A stretch of DNA of 64,000 nucleotides from Seriola aureovittata (taxonomy: Eukaryota > Chordata > Actinopteri > Carangiformes > Carangidae), in the NCBI RefSeq assembly GCF_021018895.1, contig NC_079380.1:3696236-3760235 (forward strand), written 5' to 3'. Shown here one piece after another: positions 11,579-23,600 of the stretch (position 1 is the stretch's first letter; each line of letters starts with the position of its first letter). Position numbers and translations under genes: made by a program. Below the pieces are notes generated by a model that saw nothing but the letters and a program-made list of their open reading frames with translations, searched no databases and was not told the DNA's origin.

Positions 11579-12619
11579 TGTTGGGACTCAGTCATTCAAT
11601 AGACCAAATGTTTCTTTGCTCCACTGGACAAAGGAATTCACACTCCACAGTTCCTCACGGTTCACACCTGGGGATGACCCTTCCCCCCAAGGACCCCACT
11701 GGCCAGCCAGTGTGGGCCAGCGTGTGACATGTGACCCCCAAGGGTGTCACCAAACAAAACCAGTCTTCTAGACCCCTTCTCGCTCTCTTCCCTTCTTGGC
11801 TTGCTCTGGAGAGCAGCTCCAGCCCTCTCCTCTCGGTTCTTCAAAGGGCAACAAGGCCCCAGCCCAGGTCAGCTCTGCTACCTGAGAAACTAGCTCTCTC
11901 GCCGGCCTGCAACCAGCAGCCTGCAAACACTCTTCTCCTCCACAACAGCGACCTGCTTCGGATTAACTGTGAGTGAACCAAATCCTCTTCAGAATCAGCG
12001 GCTACAACACAAGGCCAGCTGATTTTCCAAGCAACAGGAGTCGTAGCAGAGTTAGCATGGAACAGCTAACTCTGTGAGGAGAACAAAGGAGATACCAGCA
12101 AGCAACACAGCCAGACAGGACTTTATTCCACCAGGAAACCCCCCAAACTCACTGGACTTTACAAGACACTGGAAAGGACCTCTTTGCTTGTTCCAAGGAT
12201 TGGGTAACGTTAACGGACTGGGCCTTACCTCTCCCAGCATAGCACAGCATAGCTAATCAGCAGAAGCCTTAACTTGTTAATGTACTTGTTGATTGATGTC
12301 TTGTTGTTGTAATGTTTGCTTAGGTTGTGGTCAGTCATACAGTTAATCGAGTACTCGTATGTTCACACACATAGCAGTACGTCTCAGTCCTAGAACCTGC
12401 ATGAAGCTAACCTTCCCCCTCTAACCTGGTACCTTTAGATTACATGAGCTAGGCTAACAAAGAAACTCACACCTCCCCTCTCACACACACTAGGTGGTCT
12501 CAGCGGCCATTTTAGTAGTTTCTTTGTTTACCGCCATCTTTGTAGTCTTCTTTGTTCAGGTCATGTGGTCACAGTGACCACTTTGAGTCGGCCATCTTGC
12601 CTTTGTCTGTGTCCCCACA

Positions 12620-12670
<51 letters not shown>

Positions 12671-13187
12671 GTATATGCTAGATTAGACATTGTACTTTAC
12701 TCTGCTCCATTGTAAATAAATGCCTTTTAAGTATAACTACTGGTGTCTTTAATGTTGCACAAGCGTGAATATTGCCAACCTCTACTCGGTAGAATTCCAA
12801 TCCTTCAACTGTAATTTACTATTGGTTTGGTAATTTGGTAATAGTTAGTAAGCTAATGGTTAATCAGAGTTCCAGATTAATGGTAATAAATTGAGACTAA
12901 AACCATATTGGCTATTTTGCCTATTAGTTTAGGCTGGTGCCCCGTGAACTTTAATTCATTTTAAAGATATTATTTAATATTAATATTTTTAATATTAATA
13001 TTTCCTTAATTTGTGATAGCCAATAAATTGATAAACAACCAAAATCTAACACATTTGGTGTCCAGCTCATGAGGTAGAGTACTGTTAACATAATGGTGCC
13101 GCCCGGGTGAGGCCGAGTACTAATGATGCCCCCGTGTGAGGCCGAGTAATAATGATTTCCAGTTACTAATAGAGCTCAGACCCAACA
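11579..13187 (+). repeat. 3' LTR
   Basis: 1609 bp, starting TGTTGGG and ending CCCAACA. It matches the 5' LTR apart from two substitutions, a 5-bp deletion near 12238 and a slightly longer CA repeat (about 12620-12668). Near-identity implies that little time has passed since insertion, or that the LTRs were homogenised. Confidence 0.95.
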
Positions 13188-13374
13188 TGGTGGAACCCTG
13201 ATACGGACGGCTGCCAGAGACAGATAGACAGACAGAAAGTCCCATTAGATTAGGAGAGGGAGGCATGAAGAGGAGGTTCAGCCGAGGGTATAATGAGCTG
13301 CAGGTCAGCACACAGCCACAGTTCTTTACCGAGGGGAAATCACGAAAAAAGTGAGGATGAGCTGCGGTGTTGGC

Positions 13375-13375
<1 letters not shown>

Positions 13376-13409
<34 letters not shown>
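13376..13409. repeat. (CA)n microsatellite
   Basis: A simple CA run just right of the LTR element. Confidence 0.85.
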
Positions 13410-13411
<2 letters not shown>

Positions 13412-13724
13412 AATACAGTTATAGTGTGTGGACAGGCCCACCGACAGACAGATGGACTGATATCCATGCACACACACAGCTCCTCTGCAGCTTATGGAAG
13501 TCAGTGGCTGGTCACAGAGAGGATTAACAAGCCGTCTGACTGCCATCGCTGTGTTTCTGTTTTTTAATCTCATTCTCTCTGAAAACATTCAGGTTCACCA
13601 TCTGTTTCTGTAAGTTAACGCTCCTCACGACCTTTTACAGCTGCAGTAACTCGCTGATTTCTTTGGCCACAGCGGGGCAGAAAAGCTCCACCATGAGCTG
13701 ACTGACACACACACCTGACATATC

Positions 13725-14512
13725 CAGTGTTGTGCATGAGAATATGTTCAATGAACGGCGTCACATGTTCATATTTTTTGTGAGCGCTGAACTGAGCGAA
13801 TGAGTTTACAAATGATGAGCGCCGCTTACGTTCACGTTTTACGACACAAGTTTCAAGTTCACGTTGTACGACAGTTTTACGGCACGCCGCATAACGTCTC
13901 CATAGATACGGCCCAGCATGGCTGGTGCTGGCTGTATAGACGTATCTACTACTGCTTAAACCAGTTTGTTTGAGTATTTGAAGCAGTTTTATGAACAAAC
14001 AAGTGAAGACAGACAGAATAAAACACATGTTTTTATGCTAGTTGTGCCCGCTGGGTCTGAACAAACAAGTCCGGACGTCAGCCACATCTGCATCGGATTT
14101 GAAACAACACGTTTTTTCACTCTGCGCATAATATGACATTGACATTGTTTAAGTGGTAAAATATTTTCTAAATATCAACATTGTTTTGTTTTAGATTTAA
14201 ATGTAACTAATGTGTGTGATTCTTCAGTGGTGTACAATGATTCATTTAGTTTGGGAGTGGCAATGATTTGGGGCTGGTGATGGATGGTAGAAGGAGGTTC
14301 AATTGAAAAGAATAGCGGCCTATTTATTAAAAAAAAAACAACAACAACAACAACAACAACAACGAATGAACATGATCTAGCTCATGTTTGGAACTGTGAA
14401 CTTAGTTCAAAATTTAAAAAAAAATGAACTATGAACCTGAACTAGTTCATTTTCATCTGTATCAACTGAACTTTGAACTAGTTCTTTTTAAGTTTGACCT
14501 GGCACAACACTG
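13725..14512. mobile_element. Non-autonomous hAT-like DNA transposon (element 1)
   Basis: A 788-bp unit starting CAGTGTTGTGC and ending GCACAACACTG, a perfect 11-bp terminal inverted repeat. The flanks are GACATATC (13717-13724) and GGCATATC (14513-14520), an 8-bp target-site duplication with one mismatch, as expected for hAT transposases. The subterminal region has repeated palindromes of the type GAACTAGTTC, possible transposase binding sites. No transposase frame is present; it also contains an (AAC)n run at 14338-14363. Confidence 0.85.
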
Positions 14513-15104
14513 GGCATATCATTATATTATGAGGTAGTTATGGTTAATTATCTCCCACTCCCACATCCAGCAGGCACAGAGGGTCATGCTGCTGGAGTGG
14601 TGGAAATACGTTGCATCTGTGCAGTGGCTACATCGCTAAACTGCTGCTGCTCATGCGAGTGTGTTCACACTGACTGTGTCTCTGCTGAGTTGCTGCTACC
14701 ACCAGCTCTGTCTCTCTACACAGAGTTGGCAGGCTACTCAAATGTTGGATTTCTTTTCATTATAAATTCATTTGTGGTTTATTTTTGACAGGAAAAAACA
14801 TGCAGCTGCTAAAACGGTTAAAAAACACACAATTTCTATTTTTCATTTCTGTGTCATATTCAGATTCAGCCTAGACATTGAAACTAAAATCTATTTTTGC
14901 TGGGACCCGCACACATCACACGTGAATAATAGGTGTGACACCAAAACTCTCGATCATGCGACTCACAGGCAGTGTGTCCGCTCTGACCAGTTACCATGGG
15001 AGCCAAAATGAAAACCAAGATGTTCCACAACCGCCACACACACGCCACGCAGTAAGCGTGTTCCCAGCCTGATCAGTGTAAGGTCAATAGTCACTCTCTT
15101 TTAG

Positions 15105-15290
15105 CTCTGTGATGAACTTTCACCAAAACTGTTTCTTGTATCAGGCTGTAAACATGTTGGACATGAAAAGTTGGACATTTTAACATGGGAGTCTATGAGG
15201 ATTGACTCACTGTTGGAGACAGACTCTAGTGGTCATTAGAGGAACTGCAGTTTTCCAGCCTCAGAGATTGGTGCTGCTTTCCAACAGAGG
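15105..15290 (+). repeat. Dispersed repeat family B, partial copy 1
   Basis: The words CAGGCTGTAAACATGTT, ACATGGGAGTCTATG and AGACTCTAGTGGTCATTAGA recur in the same order at about 31900-32250 and 49005-49575. This copy keeps only the right-hand part. It is a short interspersed repeat without coding capacity. Confidence 0.7.
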
Positions 15291-16423
15291 TCATCCATGA
15301 CATGCCCTTGTTTGTAAGATTAATGCTACTCTGTGATGTTTAACAGGTGACAATCAATGAAACGGTATGAAGCAGTTTGTTGTAAGATTCCATGTTATGT
15401 TCTGTTTGAATATGAGTTGCTATAATTCAACAGGTCATGCTGTAAATTATATTGGTGTATCGTGTGTCCCTTTATCTTTGAGCACCTGCTGCTGTGTCTT
15501 CTTCTAACAGCCAATTTTGTTTTCTTTTAATAACAAAAACTTCTCCAAAATTAAAAAAAATATTTTTAGTCATCCAAAGTTAACCAGACTAACGCCTCTA
15601 ACCGGCACATCATTTGGTCCATTCAACCTGTAGTGTAATGTGGTTGGAGACTCAGCGCTGCTGCTGCTATCTCACCGCCACACTGACGTCCACAGGTGCG
15701 ATGTTATTGTTAAAAAGTCTGCATGGACATGCCACACATCGCTGTCAGCAATCCATCCTGAGGGAATTTGCATAAATGTGATTTACTGGCCAAAATAAAC
15801 AACTTAGCCCCCCCACCACCACCCCACCCCACCCCACCCCACCCCCAACCTCCCAGCGCCCATTCACACATTTAATTGGAAAAACACAACCAGGAGGAAT
15901 CTGCTGAGCGTGGAATTGATTTGCAAGTTATTTTCACAGGAAACTGCTATTCTGATTTGGTTTTTTGTTTTTTTTTGTTTTTTTGAGAAGTGTGTCAGTG
16001 GCAGGTGCTGTAAGTGAGAGGTGTCACTGACTGTGCCCAACAATGTGACCAACTGTGAGAGAGAGAGTTAGATCCTTCTCTCAGGTAGAGGCAATGAGAA
16101 GCTCTACATTCAAAATGTATACAAGTAAAATGATCTATTTTAAGTATAAGTATCTTGAATAAAAGCACCAATACTGAAGATGAGCACAGTTCAGTTTGGA
16201 ACTTTGCAACTAAATCATGTTTATGTTCAGTTTATTATCATACAGGCTATAAGAAAGAAAAGTTTTGGCATTATTACTTGACAGAAAACGGATTATCAGA
16301 AGGGTTGTAGTTTTATTTTCTCTCGGTTGATTGACTGATTGAAATAAGAAAGGAAGAAGGACAGAAACAAGGCAGTGGAACGAGAACAAAAACCTGGTAA
16401 CATTTATCTGTAATGATTCCAAA

Positions 16424-16935
16424 ATAATCCAACAACTCCTTCAACCCTCTGATACAACCCATAGGAATGTTTCCTGATTTAGTGCTCTTACTGCAGCGGC
16501 CATACTGGACCTTGGTTGTCATGGTAACAATAAGAAACATGCAGACTGTACTGAGAGTAGCGTACCTACTTTGCTGCCGTGGTTACTAAAATAATATTCA
16601 TTGCTGGGTTAGGTTCAGGAAAAGATCATGATTTGGGTTAAAATAAGCACTTCCTCAACATTAGACGATCTTTGTCGTCATGGTTACAATAATAACAACG
16701 AACACTCATTGATAATAGAAACAACATAAACTGCAAATTGCACATGGGATTGGAACACCGCTCACCTGTGTCATATTCATCCATCCACCACAACCTGACT
16801 CTTTATACTACGTCACCGACACGTTTCCCTTTGCTCCTGTCGTAATTACTATACAACCACTAGATGTCACCTGGCAACAAAACGTGAGTATAGGCCATAA
16901 TAACCTACTGCACAAACGACTTATGGGCTTGTTTT
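16424..16935 (+). repeat. Dispersed repeat family D, copy 1
   Basis: This stretch matches 29826-30370 at high similarity: CAACCCTCTGATA, GTCATGGTTACAATAATAA, AACATGCAGACTGTA, CTTCCTCAACATTAGACGAT and CACTAGATGTC occur in the same order. No terminal repeats or coding potential were found. Confidence 0.7.
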
Positions 16936-16951
16936 TTTTTTTTTTTTTTTA
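16931..16951. repeat. Poly-T tract
   Basis: About 20 consecutive T, at the right edge of family D copy 1. Confidence 0.85.
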
Positions 16952-17667
16952 CAGGAGGACAGTCTTAAATAATCGGCGCTTCATGTTGAGCAACATGTCG
17001 TCCCACAGTGTGAGACTGGATTTAATTAACACGAGTTATTAGATTAACAGGAAGTCTAGATAAAGGAGGAGGCTTCTTATTTGCATGCAAGATGTTATGG
17101 TGCTGTTGAAGCCTGAGCCAGGATCAGTTTCAAACATTTAATAAACTAAAAAGAAAAAAAAAATCACAGGCAGTCTGTTGCTCTGACTGTTAATTGTTAT
17201 TTATTAACCTGAAAAAGTTTCTTGTGAACCTGAGAGTTTGAGGACTGTAATCTCTGAGGAGATAAAGAGACACTTCCTCTGCTGCTTTATTGAGTTTGCG
17301 GGGCACTGACACCACAGAGCCACATGAATTTATCAAGAATATGGTTCATTTTCTTGTTTCTGACAGTTGGGGTGGCTGTAATAAAAACCTGTTTGAATTC
17401 AAGTAAACACACACTGAGGGACCCGGCAGCACTAATCAGAGCTGAGAGTGTTTATCTTGTTTCGACAGATAATTCAGAGACAGGGAGCATCCCCACATAA
17501 TAACTAGGCTGTAAATGTGTTTGCTCTGAATGACTGTGTATAGTAATAACTGTGTGAGGACAGAGAGTTTATTCTATTTTTATTTATTTACTGTCGTGAA
17601 AGCAGCCAACCAATGGAAACACATCCAACAACTGTATAATGTTTTCTGTGGAATTCATGGTCCCCAG

Positions 17668-17821
<154 letters not shown>

Positions 17822-18221
17822 TATTTTTTTGTGACCAAGGTTCTGGTTAAATACTATGATTAGATTAATTAAAAAGGTCTTGTTTTCCAACACTTCGTGC
17901 AGTATCATATTTAATGAATCAGCTCCTGATGAATTATATCCAGTCCCAACATTCAGTGCCAGTGCAGACCCATACGCAAATGTAAGATGTGTACATATAT
18001 TGAAGTTACATATATGAAATATATGGACATATAAAATATCAACATATATGTAAAAATGATATATGAAACCTATTAGAAATTGGAACAATTTCATATATTG
18101 ACATATATGTCTAGCTGATATAAATGTATGTATGTAATTGTAATTTATATTGTGGACAGATGTTACAAAACTATATATTTATCCCGCAGCCTGTCAGTAT
18201 ATGTTGATATTATAAACAGTA

Positions 18222-18872
18222 GGGTCCAAAAGTCTGAGACCAGTTTAAGTTACACATGTTTAGAACACATATGCATTCTATGTAAAAAATATGTTTAATA
18301 AATGTACATAGGAGAGGGTGGAAGGCCGGCAGCAGTTGGCAGCAGGTACATCTTCCAGTCAATAAGTCTCTACAAGCTTTGATCACCTGGATTTGAGCAG
18401 GTGATCTCATTCTTCCTGGCAGATCCTTCCCACAAGTTCTTCCATCTCTGCAGAAGAGTTTTGAAATTGTTAGAGCAACCGTTGGGTTCTCGGTCTCCTC
18501 CCTCACCAAGGCTCTTCATGAACAGTTAGTCAGTTTGGTCGGACAGCCACTTTAGGAAGAGTCCTGATGGTTCCAAACTTTTGTTCCCTTTACCTGTTCA
18601 ATGCTTCACCACAGTCGTGTCCCTTTCTAAAGTATGTCCAGACAGTTCAATTTGCCACAGATGGACTGCAGTCGAGTACTACACACATCCCAAAGATTAT
18701 TAAAGCAAACAGGAAACACCTGACCACAGCCTGGAAACGTGTTTTCACTTTGTTATTATGGGTTATTGAGTGTTGTCACAGGCAGTTTCATCCATTTAAA
18801 TAAAATCTACAACACAATAAAGTGTGTAAAAAGTGAGGGGGTCTGAATACTCTCTGAGGACATTTATGTTTA
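18222..18872 (-). pseudogene. Degenerate Tc1/mariner-like element remnants
   Basis: The right part (about 18545-18872) carries words I recognise from teleost Tc1-like transposons: GAGTCCTGATGGTTCCAAAC, a TTGCCACAGATGGACT segment and a terminal GTGAGGGGGTCTGAATACT. The minus-strand frame at 18210-18509 starts with residues resembling the Tc1 transposase segment after the DNA-binding region (VREETENPTVALT), then loses the family pattern. The left edge GGTCCAAAAGTCTGAGACC looks like the end of a second Tc1-like family, so two elements may be nested. There are several breaks and no catalytic DDE region. Confidence 0.6.
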
Positions 18873-19861
18873 TCTAAAAATATACTATAATATATAAATA
18901 TATAATCAATCCGAAGAAGCAGAAAATTAGAAATTGAAATGAAGTCTTGTATTCAGCGTTCGCAGCCTCACAGTGTCGGGTCATGAGACCTGGATTCTGT
19001 CGCACAGACTCACTGAACTGAACCGCTGACTCTGATTAAACACAACATCCACTTTAGTTCACAACAGAGTCAATTTCAGCCAAGGTCGCTCCGAGCCACT
19101 GACGCCACTCAAACAGCCACCCTGTGGGTAACAGCCCGCGGTGTGTGTCCCTGCAGACAGAAACATTCCTCCCCTGACACTGTGCGTGTGTGTGCGCGTG
19201 TGTGTGTGTGTGCGTGACACAGTGGGGTTTTTTCTCAAAGTGACAGGTAGCAATGTGACACCTGGGTGCAGAGTCAGAAGCAGTGAGTGTGTTTCGTCAC
19301 CTCTGACATCTCCAGATGTTGATCACTTCCTGTTGGTGGTGTTAACCTGCAGTGAGGACGTCTGTGTGACAGGTTGCATCTTTCCCATGAGCCCGATTCA
19401 CCTGTGTCCAAACACTCACCTGCTGCCCACCCTCCAGTCCGTCCGTCCGTCCGTCTGAAAAACAGTATGCAACTTTTTTCACAATATGGGTATTGGAATG
19501 AAGAACAGAGAAAGCAGCAGTTTTGATTGGTTGGTAGTGTGTGTGCTGTCAATCAGCAGTCAGTCAGTCCCCCCAGGAGTTTATGATTTTGTTAGTCCAA
19601 GACTTGATGCAAATTAGTCCTACTCCTGCATTTTCTGTGAGGCACAAATCCTGCAAAATATCTGAGATAAAAAGAAAGAAAGAAATGTTTCCCAATCAGA
19701 GATGTTCTTATGTCAAATGTTCTCGCACAGGTTATTTGGACCCGAAGCAAAATTGCATTGCTAGTTTTGCGAGGAACAATTTCCATTGCAAACCAGATTT
19801 CAAGTCAAGTTTTATTTATACAGCCCAATGTCCCAACTCACAAATTCCAACAGTCTGAGGA

Positions 19862-20340
19862 GCATACGAATCACCTCCTCATGGTTGTCTGCCTCCGCCA
19901 CACAGACCAGTTTCAGACCATCCATTTTTATCCAGTCATATAAAGTATAAACCTTTAGTGTGAAATTTTGTCATAATTACTGTGTGAAGTCTTGTGTAAG
20001 TGTTTTCTCAGGTCATACTGACCTTGACCTTTGACCTTTGACCACCAAAAATCTAATTAGTTCATCCATCAGTCCAAGTGAATATTTACACTAAACTTGA
20101 AGAAGGTGTTACTGACACATTGTGTTCACAAGGCCAAAATCATGTTTTGTGAAGTGAGGTGACCTTGACCTTTGATCTTTGACCACCAAAATCTATTCAG
20201 ATCATCCTTGAGTCCAAGTGAACTTTTGTGCCAAATTGGTAGAAGTTACTGAAGTTACTATCGTGTCCACGACAATGGGACAGACAACCTGAAAACAACA
20301 TGCCTCTGGCTCTGACTGTCGCCGGAGCAGAGGCATAAAA
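19862..20340 (+). repeat. Dispersed repeat family C, copy 1
   Basis: Starts near GGTTGTCTGCCTCCGCCACA and matches 23198-23600 and, reversed, about 51735-52110. It holds two runs of TGACCT-type half-sites (20019-20043 and 20159-20183) and two tandem subrepeats around CCAAAATCTA and ATCCNTGAGTCCAAGTGAA. Non-coding. Confidence 0.7.
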
Positions 20341-21207
20341 ACTGAAGAAAGATCTGGAAGAACATTATAGATTGTAAACATATATGAAGAACATGATGCT
20401 GGACGACGTCAAGCAAGCTTTAGAAAGAACCTGAGCCAAACAACCTCCTCTCCACCATGAACACCTGTAAAGACAACCGACTACACAAACACACACCACA
20501 GGTCAACTCACCATTCACACGTCCAAGAGAAGGAAACAAACACACAACATGAACACAGGGACAGAGAGAGTGAGAGAGAGAGGAGGATGAGGCTGGGACT
20601 CCTGGAGGATGAAAATCCAGATCCAAAACATCTGGAATAAGGCACTGAGACCTGGATGCTCTTGTGCTTCAGGGACTAAATGAACAGAGGGTTATAGAGA
20701 TGCAGTAGTTTACAGAAAGTTTACAGTAATCTCATTGTCATGACAACATGGACTCTACTGTACCAGGTTGAATGGATTCATTGAGACTGAGTATGGTTAC
20801 AGGTACAAGGCCTGAAGTAAAGAAAGAATAAACTAAAACTTAACTAACTGAGAGTTAAGGCATGGAGATGAGTTTAAGTCTGGATTTAAATACCTGAATA
20901 CAGGAGCCCTGTGTTCAGAGAGTGAAGGGGGTGGAATAAAGGTTTAAGGAGATCAGACAAGTGTGAAGGGTCCTCTGCATTTAGGATTTTGTCTGTCACT
21001 GGAAGCTCCTTAAAGTCTGATCAGGAGCTGATGAAGGGAAAATAAAACTGGTGTCAGATTTGAGTTGAAATTCCAGCTGCAGCTCGTCCTCACTGCTTCA
21101 AAGATCTGTGTGAGAGTTAAGGCTTTAAAGTTAAGGGCTTAGGTTAAAGGCTTAGGTTTGGGGTTAGGGGCAAGAAAAGGCATCATGTCAACAAGCATAA
21201 ACTAACA

Positions 21208-21239
21208 CGTGTGTGTCTGTGTGTGTGTGTGTGTGTGTG
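21208..21239. repeat. (GT)n microsatellite
   Basis: A short GT run; further GT runs lie at about 22172-22220 and 22443-22478. Confidence 0.85.
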
Positions 21240-21599
21240 GAGTGGAATCATTTCTGTCCTCTAATGAGTGTGTCCAAACAGGATCAGCAGTACAGCCCAC
21301 AGTTCATACAGGGGAACAGCTGGAGGGCATTCTCTCTCTAACACACACACGTCCAGTCTCTCCTCCCTGTCTCGTGTCTTCACAGGTCATAATAAGAACT
21401 GACTATTGCTCTGAGAGCTCAGCGCACAAAACAACCTTCACCAGTCTGACACAACATGCCGCCACATTTCAATATCTACTGCTTAAGATTTTGATCAAAA
21501 TAAAACCCGGTTTGAGGCAACTTTTCTCCAGTGACCACTGATCGTTATTCATTAATGCAGCCATATTAAGTGAGTGCTAATGCTAACGCAACATTTCAT

Positions 21600-21830
21600 T
21601 CTGCTGCTGTTTTGCATTAAAGGGGCTAGCTGTAAGTTTTCTCAGGCGCCAAACGTGGTTTCTTGTCAGGAGCTCATGGAGGTGAATGCTTTACAGGAGC
21701 TTCGGCCATTGTTGTCTTTACAATACAAGAGGTTATAATACGTCCTCTGAGCAGCGCTATGTCCTCAGGGCAGATTGGAGGCTGTCGTGAGTCGCGATTG
21801 GAAAGTGACAAGACGTACCCGTTTTTGTGA
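21600..21830 (+). repeat. Dispersed repeat family G, copy 2
   Basis: Same order of words as at 745-925: GGAGCTTCGGCCATTG, TTGTCTTTACAATACAAGAG, GGTTATAATACG and a GAGTC-containing right end. Confidence 0.6.
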
Positions 21831-21936
21831 AAATGTTTTCTTCCTGGTTATGTCCAATCCTGTGTCCGTAAACGTATGAAAGCGGGTATAACAGCAAGTG
21901 GCAGCAAGAGTGTGAGTAAAACAATAAAGTTTGGGG

Positions 21937-22024
21937 TGACCGATGGCCGAGTGGTTAGGGAACATGTCATATGGACATACTGAATCCTTAGCAGCTAGTC
22001 CCGGGTTCGACTCCTGCCTTTTTC
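21937..22024 (+). ncRNA. tRNA-Ser-like sequence (SINE head or tRNA pseudogene)
   Basis: TGGCCGAGTGG at 21944-21954 is a perfect A box and GGTTCGACTCC at 22004-22014 a perfect B box, spaced about 50 bp apart. The order resembles tRNA-Ser, a type II tRNA. A TTTTT at 22019-22023 could end Pol III transcription. The acceptor stem does not pair (TGACCGA against CTTTTTC) and the T stem has four pairs at most, so this is not a functional tRNA. It may be the tRNA-derived 5' end of a SINE or a tRNA pseudogene that keeps its internal promoter. Confidence 0.6.
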
Positions 22025-22186
22025 GTGAGCATGTCTGTCCTGCAGGAGACAGAAAACACCACAAAACTGACACAAAAAGACCTGGACAATGTTTAACTAA
22101 ATCCTGCCCTCAGCTAAGTTTGATGTTGCTAACATTTAAAATCCTGATTACACACTTGAAGATAAATTTGGAGTGGTGTGTGTGTC

Positions 22187-22222
<36 letters not shown>

Positions 22223-22441
22223 TAGCAGGGGTGTGTTGTTGTTGTTGCCTTGGGTGTATCATGTTACAGGCTGCTGTGCAGTGAGCTGTGTTAACTCGGA
22301 CGTCGTGATCTACTGGCGGGTGCCGGGATTTAATTCAGGCAGCAAACAAAGCTGATGCGAACCCACAGATGGTCCCATATATCCAATGGGAAATCTTGTC
22401 AGGGGCATCTATCCAACAATACAGCAAAATATATGTGCGGC

Positions 22442-22478
<37 letters not shown>

Positions 22479-23197
22479 GTGTGTGTTTCCAAGCCAGAAA
22501 GAGGATTCGCTCAGATAAAATGATTCACAGCTCTATTTTAGGAGCTTAAAAGAAACCAATTCATGATGTAAAAGAAGCAACCAACTCAAATATTTTCTAT
22601 TCACACTGGTTTAGTTAAAAACATTAAATATTCAATTTGCTGTTCAGTGGAAAGTTTAATTAATGTGTTAAAATGTTCTGATTTCAATCTGATTCCATCT
22701 ATTCACACACTATCAAGAGTGGGGAAATAAATTGGGGTCAAATACTGGCTCAGACCCTTGCAACATCCTTTCTGGATTTCTCTCCAAGAAACAAATGTGT
22801 CAGCTCATGGTCTCTCGAGGTGAGTTCAGGTTTTGGATGATTTTCAAAAAATAATATATCCGGCGTGGGGAAAATATTGTTTTTTAAAAAAGGTAATGTA
22901 AGATAAAACAAATTGACGGCCTGAAGGAGCAGAAACTGTTGGGACCACACAATACAACAACCAGCGCTGCACAAACCAACAGGAAGTTAGACTCATTATT
23001 CAGCCACAGTAATAAAAAACACTTATAACTTATGATTTTGTGTGTAGAATGATTCTACTTCACCAGATACCACACAAACATCCTGAAAGTCTTTGCTCTA
23101 TCTCATCCATGGCATGAGCCACTGACACAGTCCAAACACAGATGCATACACAGTGTGTATTTACGTAAAAACTGACAAATGAAAGAGAGACTAGAAT

Positions 23198-23600
23198 TAC
23201 TGCCTCGTGGTTGTCTGCCTCCGCCACACAGACTAGTTTCAGATTACATCCCTGTTTATCCAGAGTCATGAAATATTATCTATTTGTGTGAAATTTTGTC
23301 GTAATTGCTGTGTGAAGTCTTGAGTTATGGCTAAAAAGTGTTTTGTGAGGTCACACTGACCTTGCTCCTGTGCTGAAAGTTACTTCAAAGCGTCACGTTC
23401 ACAAGGCTAAAAATGTGGTTTGTGAAGTCACCACAACCTTGACCTTTGACCTTTGACTTCCAAAATCTAAATAAATCATCCTTGAGTCCAAGTGAATATT
23501 TGTGCTAAATTTGAAGAATTTCCGTCAAGGTGTTACTGAGATATCGTGTCCACAGGAATGGGACAGAGAGACAACCCGAAAACAATATTTTATGAAGGCT
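23198..23600 (+). repeat. Dispersed repeat family C, copy 2
   Basis: Matches copy 1 from TGGTTGTCTGCCTCCGCCAC through AACCTTGACCTTTGACCT (23434-23457) to GAATGGGACAGAGAGACAAC. Non-coding. Confidence 0.7.

Larger units (their letters stand above)
6908..13187 (+). mobile_element. Complete Gag-only LTR retrotransposon
   Basis: A 6.28-kb element bounded by two direct LTRs (6908-8517 and 11579-13187). Each LTR opens with TGTTGGG and closes with CCCAACA, a perfect 7-bp inverted terminus with canonical TG...CA ends. The flanks are TGGT on both sides (6904-6907 and 13188-13191), a 4-bp target-site duplication as made by Ty3/Gypsy-type integrases. A PBS candidate follows the 5' LTR by 3 nt and a purine run precedes the 3' LTR. 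The 3.06-kb interior contains one long frame, a Gag-like protein, and no protease, reverse transcriptase, RNase H or integrase. I therefore read it as non-autonomous, moved by enzymes of a related full element. By eye the LTRs differ at two bases (7455/12126 and 7657/12323), one 5-bp indel and CA-repeat length, so insertion was recent. Confidence 0.93.
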
